A stretch of DNA of 64,000 nt from Actinoplanes solisilvae. GTDB lineage: Bacteria; Actinomycetota; Actinomycetes; Mycobacteriales; Micromonosporaceae. Numbering within the stretch: position 1 is the stretch's first letter; each line of letters starts with the position of its first letter. Where the stretch lies: NCBI RefSeq assembly GCF_003999975.1, contig NZ_RJAC01000017.1, forward strand, positions 142,953 through 206,952, in the 5' to 3' direction. Both the position numbers and the translations under genes were made by a program. Shown here piece after piece: positions 60,549 to 64,000 of the stretch. The notes below the pieces were generated by a model. It saw only the letters and a program-made list of their open reading frames with translations. It made no database searches and was not told the DNA's origin.

Positions 60549-61172
60549 TTACGCTTCCCGGCAGCGCGCGCCGGCGTCAGTGGTGTCACCCGCGGGGTCG
60601 CCAGCGTGCCCGTCGGCGTCATTGTTGTCACCCGCGAGGGTCGCCAGCACGGCCGTGGCCCAGTTGATGTTGGTCTGCTCGTACATGCGGCCGGCCATCA
60701 ACGTCAGGTACGGCCCGACCTGCTTTCCGGCTTCCAGGAACTCGCGCTCGTCGAGCCCGCCCAGCAGCCGCTCGCGCAACTGGTCGTACCGTGCCAGTTT
60801 TTGCGTCGACCGAGCGAGGCGCGCCTCGGCCCCCGCGATGATCGCCGCCGGATCGGCCTCGTCGAGAGCCTGCATCTTGACCATGAATTCGTCCCGCAGA
60901 GCCGGGGGTTTGGCCGGTCGCCGGCTGAACGCGCGCAACTCCGCCCGCCCCGCCTCGGTCAGCGTGAACACCCGCTTGTTGGGCCGGCGACTCTGCTCGA
61001 CGACACGCGCGTCGACCAGCCCGTCCGACTCCAGCCGTTCCAGATCGCGGTAGAGCTGCTGCGGCGTGGCCGTCCAGTAGTCCGCGACCGCCACGTCGAA
61101 CCGCTTGGCCAACTCGTATCCCGAGGCCTCTCCGTGCGAGAGCGCCGCCAGCACGGCATGACGCAGCGACAC
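60549..61172 (-). CDS. PadR family transcriptional regulator
   Basis: A 207-residue PadR with the N-terminal winged helix (LRHAVLAALSHGEASGYELA, TPQQLYRDLERLESDGLVDA, NKRVFTLTEAGRAELRAFSR) and a helical Vir-like C-terminal dimerisation domain (residues 90-185), ending in an Asp/Gly-rich tail. PadR regulators usually repress a neighbouring gene until a small aromatic or drug ligand binds. The GTG at 61172 has GGAGGTG at 6-bp spacing. It is divergent from the SnoaL-like gene. Confidence 0.9.
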   Translation of the reverse strand: MSLRHAVLAALSHGEASGYELAKRFDVAVADYWTATPQQLYRDLERLESDGLVDARVVEQSRRPNKRVFTLTEAGRAELRAFSRRPAKPPALRDEFMVKMQALDEADPAAIIAGAEARLARSTQKLARYDQLRERLLGGLDEREFLEAGKQVGPYLTLMAGRMYEQTNINWATAVLATLAGDNNDADGHAGDPAGDTTDAGARCREA

Positions 61173-61215
61173 CTGGACACCTCCTCGTCCGGCGACTAGC
61201 GTCAGACACACCTAA

Positions 61216-61227
61216 TCAATTTGTTGA
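61216..61227. promoter_or_regulatory. inverted repeat TCAA-N4-TTGA between padR and the SnoaL gene
   Basis: TCAA (61216-61219) and TTGA (61224-61227) are symmetric in the 71-bp AT-richer divergent gap. Position fits a PadR operator; the repeat is short. Confidence 0.35.
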
Positions 61228-61243
61228 GTATAGGGGTCACGCA

Positions 61244-61621
61244 GTGCATCCGTTCCGAGCAGCGATCGAAGCCCGCGACGTGGACGCCGCCATCGCGCTG
61301 CTCCACGAGGACGTCGTCTTCCGCAGCCCCGTCGTCTTCACCCCCTATCGCGGCCGCTTCGCCGTGGCCCAGATCCTGCGCGCGGTCATCGAGGTCTTCG
61401 AGGACTTCCACTACACCCGCGAGATCGGCGCCGCGGACGCTCCCGATCACGCGCTCGTCTTCCGCGCCCGAGTCGGCGACAAGGAACTCGAGGGAGCCGA
61501 CTTCCTCCACCAGGACGCCACCGGCCAGATCACCGAGTTCACGGTGATGATCCGCCCGCTGAAAGGCGTCCAGGCCCTCGCCGAGGCCATGAAGGCCCGC
61601 CTCACCCCACCCACGCCATGA
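61244..61621 (+). CDS. SnoaL/NTF2-like protein
   Basis: A 125-residue cone-shaped NTF2-fold protein: FRAAIEARDVDAAIALLHED, VFRSPVVFTPYRGRFAVAQI, and a C-terminal strand ITEFTVMIRPLKGVQALAEA. Members are small-molecule isomerases, hydrolases or binding proteins. The GTG start at 61244 is 71 bp from the divergent padR, so it is probably a PadR target. Substrate unknown. Confidence 0.82.
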   Translation: MHPFRAAIEARDVDAAIALLHEDVVFRSPVVFTPYRGRFAVAQILRAVIEVFEDFHYTREIGAADAPDHALVFRARVGDKELEGADFLHQDATGQITEFTVMIRPLKGVQALAEAMKARLTPPTP

Positions 61622-61691
61622 CCCCGCCCGCACGAGGCATTACGACCCCACGTGCAACCGGTCGACGCGTCGACCGTTCTCGAACAGGTCG

Positions 61692-62162
61692 ATGACCGTG
61701 ACTGACGTTCGCGAGATCGAGATGCCGGCGGAGCTCGAAGATCTCGCCGCCCTCACTCCCACGCACTACCGCGAGTCGCTCACGCTCACCGTCACCCGGG
61801 TCGAGCCTGCGGAGCATTGGGCGCGCCTGGTCCTCGAACGAGCTCCGCTGACCGCGCGAGTCCAGATGATCACGGTCTGGACCCTCCTCGGGATTCGCCT
61901 CGCCCCGCCGTGGTCAGCCGCTCAGGTCTTGGGCTGGCGCACCGTGCACAGCACCCCAGATGTCATCGTTCTCGAAGCTCGAGCTGCCGCGGGACTGACC
62001 GCGCGCCTCGTCTTTCATGCCACCGCCTCCACCCTCACCCAGGCCATGCTGGTTCGCTTCGATCGCCCGACCGGTCGTCGAATCTGGACCCGTCTGGCTC
62101 CCGGTCACCGTCGCTTCCTCAAACTCCTCCTGGCCCGGGCTGCGGACAACCTCCTTAGGTAG
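61692..62162 (+). CDS. uncharacterised protein (possible SRPBCC-like fold)
   Basis: A 156-residue protein without a clear family. The alternating strands (HYRESLTLTVTRVEPAEHWA, VIVLEARAAAGLTARLVFHA) and the C-terminal helix (HRRFLKLLLARAADNLLR) suggest a START/SRPBCC-like lipid-binding fold, but this is only a resemblance. Third-position GC supports coding. It lies 70 bp after the SnoaL gene and may share its transcript. Confidence 0.65.
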   Translation: MTVTDVREIEMPAELEDLAALTPTHYRESLTLTVTRVEPAEHWARLVLERAPLTARVQMITVWTLLGIRLAPPWSAAQVLGWRTVHSTPDVIVLEARAAAGLTARLVFHATASTLTQAMLVRFDRPTGRRIWTRLAPGHRRFLKLLLARAADNLLR

Positions 62163-62222
62163 GGGGTCGGCCCGCTACTTCCGACCGTTGGTGCGCAGTG
62201 GCCGCGCTCGTAGGCTGCAGGC

Positions 62223-63020
62223 ATGCGCGTTGCGGTGTGTCAGGTGAACTCGCGGGCCGATCGAGACCACAACCTCCAGGTCGCCCGTGGCCTGTTGGAG
62301 CGAGCAGCGTCCGTCGGCGCCGAGCTGGCCGTCCTGCCCGAATACGTCGACTATCTGGGGCCCGGAGACACCGCGCCCAAACCCGAGGGGGCAGATGGGG
62401 AGTTCGCCCAGTTCTTCGCGAGCGCCGCCCGAGAACTCGGCATCTGGGTGCACGCCGGCTCTTTCCACGAGACCGGCCCCGATTCACGCCGCACCTACAA
62501 CACCTCCCTGGTCTTCGACCCGAGGGGCGAGCTCGCCGCCCGCTATCGCAAGATCCACCTGTACGACGTGGAGATCGCTGGTCGCGTCTCCTACCAGGAG
62601 TCCCGATCGGTGGCCCCGGGCGTCGAGACGGTGACGGCAGAGATCGCGGGAGTCCGTACGGGCTTGTCGATCTGTTACGACCTACGGTTCCCCGAGCTCT
62701 ATCGGCGCCTCGCCATCGACGGTGGGGCTCGCGTGCTGGTCGTTCCCGCGGCTTTCATGCTGCACACCGGCCGTGACCACTGGGAGGTCCTGCTGCGGGC
62801 CCGAGCGATCGAGAACCAGTGCTACGTCATCGCCGCCGGTCAGATCGGCGACCACGACCCCGGTCGCACCTGCTTCGGCCGCAGCATGATCGTGGATCCC
62901 TGGGGGACTGTCCTGGCCCAGGCGCCCGACACCGTCGGCATCGTGACCGCCGACCTGGACCTCGCCCGCCTCGATCAGATCCGCTCGGAACTACCCAGCC
63001 TCGCCAACCGTCGCCTCTAA
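62223..63020 (+). CDS. carbon-nitrogen hydrolase (nitrilase superfamily amidase)
   Basis: The 265-residue protein has the nitrilase triad: Glu in ELAVLPEYVDYLG, Lys in YRKIHLYDVE, and Cys in GLSICYDLRFPELYRRLA. This is closest to the Nit1/Nit2 group, which hydrolyses deaminated glutathione or omega-amides; in a mycothiol-using organism the true substrate may differ. Cytosolic, full length (AENQCYVIAAGQIG-like segment IENQCYVIAAGQIGDHDPGR present). The ATG follows GCAGG. Confidence 0.9.
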   Translation: MRVAVCQVNSRADRDHNLQVARGLLERAASVGAELAVLPEYVDYLGPGDTAPKPEGADGEFAQFFASAARELGIWVHAGSFHETGPDSRRTYNTSLVFDPRGELAARYRKIHLYDVEIAGRVSYQESRSVAPGVETVTAEIAGVRTGLSICYDLRFPELYRRLAIDGGARVLVVPAAFMLHTGRDHWEVLLRARAIENQCYVIAAGQIGDHDPGRTCFGRSMIVDPWGTVLAQAPDTVGIVTADLDLARLDQIRSELPSLANRRL

Positions 63021-63221
63021 CCGAGATCGTGTGGCGCTGCCGGTACACGTCGGTGGCCCGGTGGCGGGTTGGGGTTGGTTCAAACAGCGCCTCTGCGTCG
63101 GCCAAAGCCGTCAGATTGGGCTTTCAGCGAGGCGAGAGGGGCCCCTAGCTGGGATTTTGCCGGTTGCTGGTCCAACGGCCCGGTCGGGCGACGGTTTCTA
63201 GCCGACCAGGTGTCAGCGGCG

Positions 63222-63437
63222 TCACAGCAGTTGGTAGAGGTAACCGACGATGGCCAGTCCGATTACAGCGCCGCCACTCAGAAGCATGGCGCCGCCCATG
63301 CGGGAAGGGCCGCGCTCGAGCAGGCGGCGGATCGAGACAACGAGCGTGACCAGCACAAGCGTGCCGATCAGGAACTGGCCGAAGGGCATGATCATGTCGA
63401 CGAGCACGTCGGCGGCGAGCGTCGGGGAAGCTCCCAT
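63222..63437 (-). CDS. small membrane protein
   Basis: A 71-residue protein with two hydrophobic helices (FGQFLIGTLVLVTLVVSIRR and MLLSGGAVIGLAIVGYLYQL) joined by a basic loop (RRLLERGPSRMGG). No family recognised. The ATG at 63437 is chosen; GTG at 63443 would add two residues. It faces away from the rRNA promoter region. Confidence 0.7.
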   Translation of the reverse strand: MGASPTLAADVLVDMIMPFGQFLIGTLVLVTLVVSIRRLLERGPSRMGGAMLLSGGAVIGLAIVGYLYQLL

Positions 63438-63505
63438 GAACACACTCTTTCACGTCGTGCTGCTCATTCGGGCACTGTCGGTGCTCGACCGGGTGGGGGG
63501 CCGAT

Positions 63506-63535
63506 TTGCATGATCGTCACCCGGTCGCGTAACTT
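63506..63535 (+). promoter_or_regulatory. rRNA operon promoter P1
   Basis: TTGCAT (63506-63511) and TAACTT (63530-63535) are separated by 18 bp. It is the first of three similar promoters that face the downstream 16S gene. Confidence 0.55.
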
Positions 63536-63651
63536 TCTCTCTGCCCGAGGGAAACCCGGACGAACGGAGCGAAAGCGACGGTCGGACGGCGACTCCGAAG
63601 GGCAGGTCTTAAGCTTCACGAACGAGGCCGGGCGGAGCCGAGCAGGGCGAC

Positions 63652-63680
63652 TTGCGAAAGCGAAACCGACCGGGTAAGTT
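63652..63680 (+). promoter_or_regulatory. rRNA operon promoter P2
   Basis: TTGCGA (63652-63657) and TAAGTT (63675-63680) are 17 bp apart, with CCGACCGGG just before the -10. Confidence 0.75.
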
Positions 63681-63800
63681 AGTCAAGCCAGCGGGAACCG
63701 GGCAAGCAGATCACTAAGTGATCGTCGGCCGGTCCGCGAGGCCACTCCACGATCTACCCGCCGGAAAGCGGGTTCGAGTCGTGGGGCAAACTTGGGCGGT

Positions 63801-63829
63801 GCGAGCAAGATCCTAGATCTTGCGCTCGC
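63801..63829 (+). other. hairpin overlapping the P3 -35 element
   Basis: GCGAGCAAGATC (63801-63812) pairs with GATCTTGCGCTCGC (63816-63829), with a 2-nt bulge and a 3-nt loop. In transcripts from P1 and P2 it would fold just before P3. Confidence 0.6.
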
Positions 63830-63848
63830 GGAGCCGACCGGGTAAGTT
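63820..63848 (+). promoter_or_regulatory. rRNA operon promoter P3
   Basis: TTGCGC (63820-63825) and TAAGTT (63843-63848) are 17 bp apart, with the same CCGACCGGG spacer end as P2. Confidence 0.75.
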
Positions 63849-63884
63849 TGAGCGGTTGCCCCGGAGCGGTAAGCCGGGAGCGGT

Positions 63885-63902
63885 TGTTCTTTGAGAACTC
63901 AA
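63885..63902 (+). promoter_or_regulatory. boxA-like antitermination element of the rRNA leader
   Basis: TGTTCTTTGAGAACTCAA is the usual actinobacterial rRNA-leader sequence, holding the GTTCT/AGAAC inverted repeat. The remaining 98 bases to the window end are 16S leader; the mature 16S start is not in the window. Confidence 0.8.
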
Positions 63903-64000
63903 CAGGGTGCTTGATAAGCCAGTGCCAATTAGTAATACCCCGGCCGGCTTGCCTCGTTTTGCGGGGTCAAGTTTGGTGGGAGATTCCTTTGGCAACATTT

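Noticed and set aside
63700..64000. 16S rRNA gene start
   Set aside because: The leader and boxA are visible, but the conserved AGAGTTTGATC of the 16S 5' end is not reached before the window ends.

Overview
The window is chromosomal DNA from a high-GC actinomycete, most likely a member of the Micromonosporaceae close to Actinoplanes (inference). Supporting signs are very GC-rich third codon positions, frequent GTG and TTG starts, tandem clpP genes, mycothiol-linked protein families, and the order tRNA-Gly, tRNA-Pro, tig, clpP, clpP, clpX. No phage, insertion sequence or CRISPR array was seen.

Layout. 1-2.8 kb: a partial gene, a lipase-like hydrolase, an ssb paralogue behind two DnaA boxes, and the remains of a quinone oxidoreductase. 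2.8-25 kb: three blocks of cobalamin genes (cobD-cobQ, cobB, cobC-cobT-cobA), interleaved with a P-loop kinase, M48 and M20 peptidases, an FAD monooxygenase, a small gene with a perfect SOS box, a large secreted subtilase, an ATP-dependent DNA ligase, SURF1 and a class A penicillin-binding protein. 25-49 kb: housekeeping and conserved hypothetical genes, including otsA, ettA, a thioesterase, truncated haemoglobin, an MFS transporter, MscS, an HNH nuclease, class F sortase, DUF5130, Uma2, pepN, DUF1015, rpiB and an Eis-like acetyltransferase.

49-55.3 kb is the most distinctive catabolic region. It is a tightly overlapping minus-strand operon: allophanate hydrolase, two isochorismatase-like hydrolases, an NCS2-type permease and an AtzH-like protein. 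A divergent GntR/FCD regulator, palindromic operator candidates and a 34-residue membrane peptide lie beside it. The set reads as uptake of biuret (perhaps triuret) and its hydrolysis through allophanate to ammonia and CO2.

55.3-60.4 kb: a 54-bp tandem repeat, two tRNAs, and the trigger factor/ClpP1/ClpP2/ClpX proteostasis cluster with a ClgR-like operator and a strong terminator. 60.5-63.4 kb: a PadR regulator divergent from a SnoaL-like gene, an unknown protein, a nitrilase-family amidase and a small membrane protein. 63.5-64 kb: an rRNA operon leader with three tandem promoters and a boxA-like element; the 16S gene should start just beyond the window.
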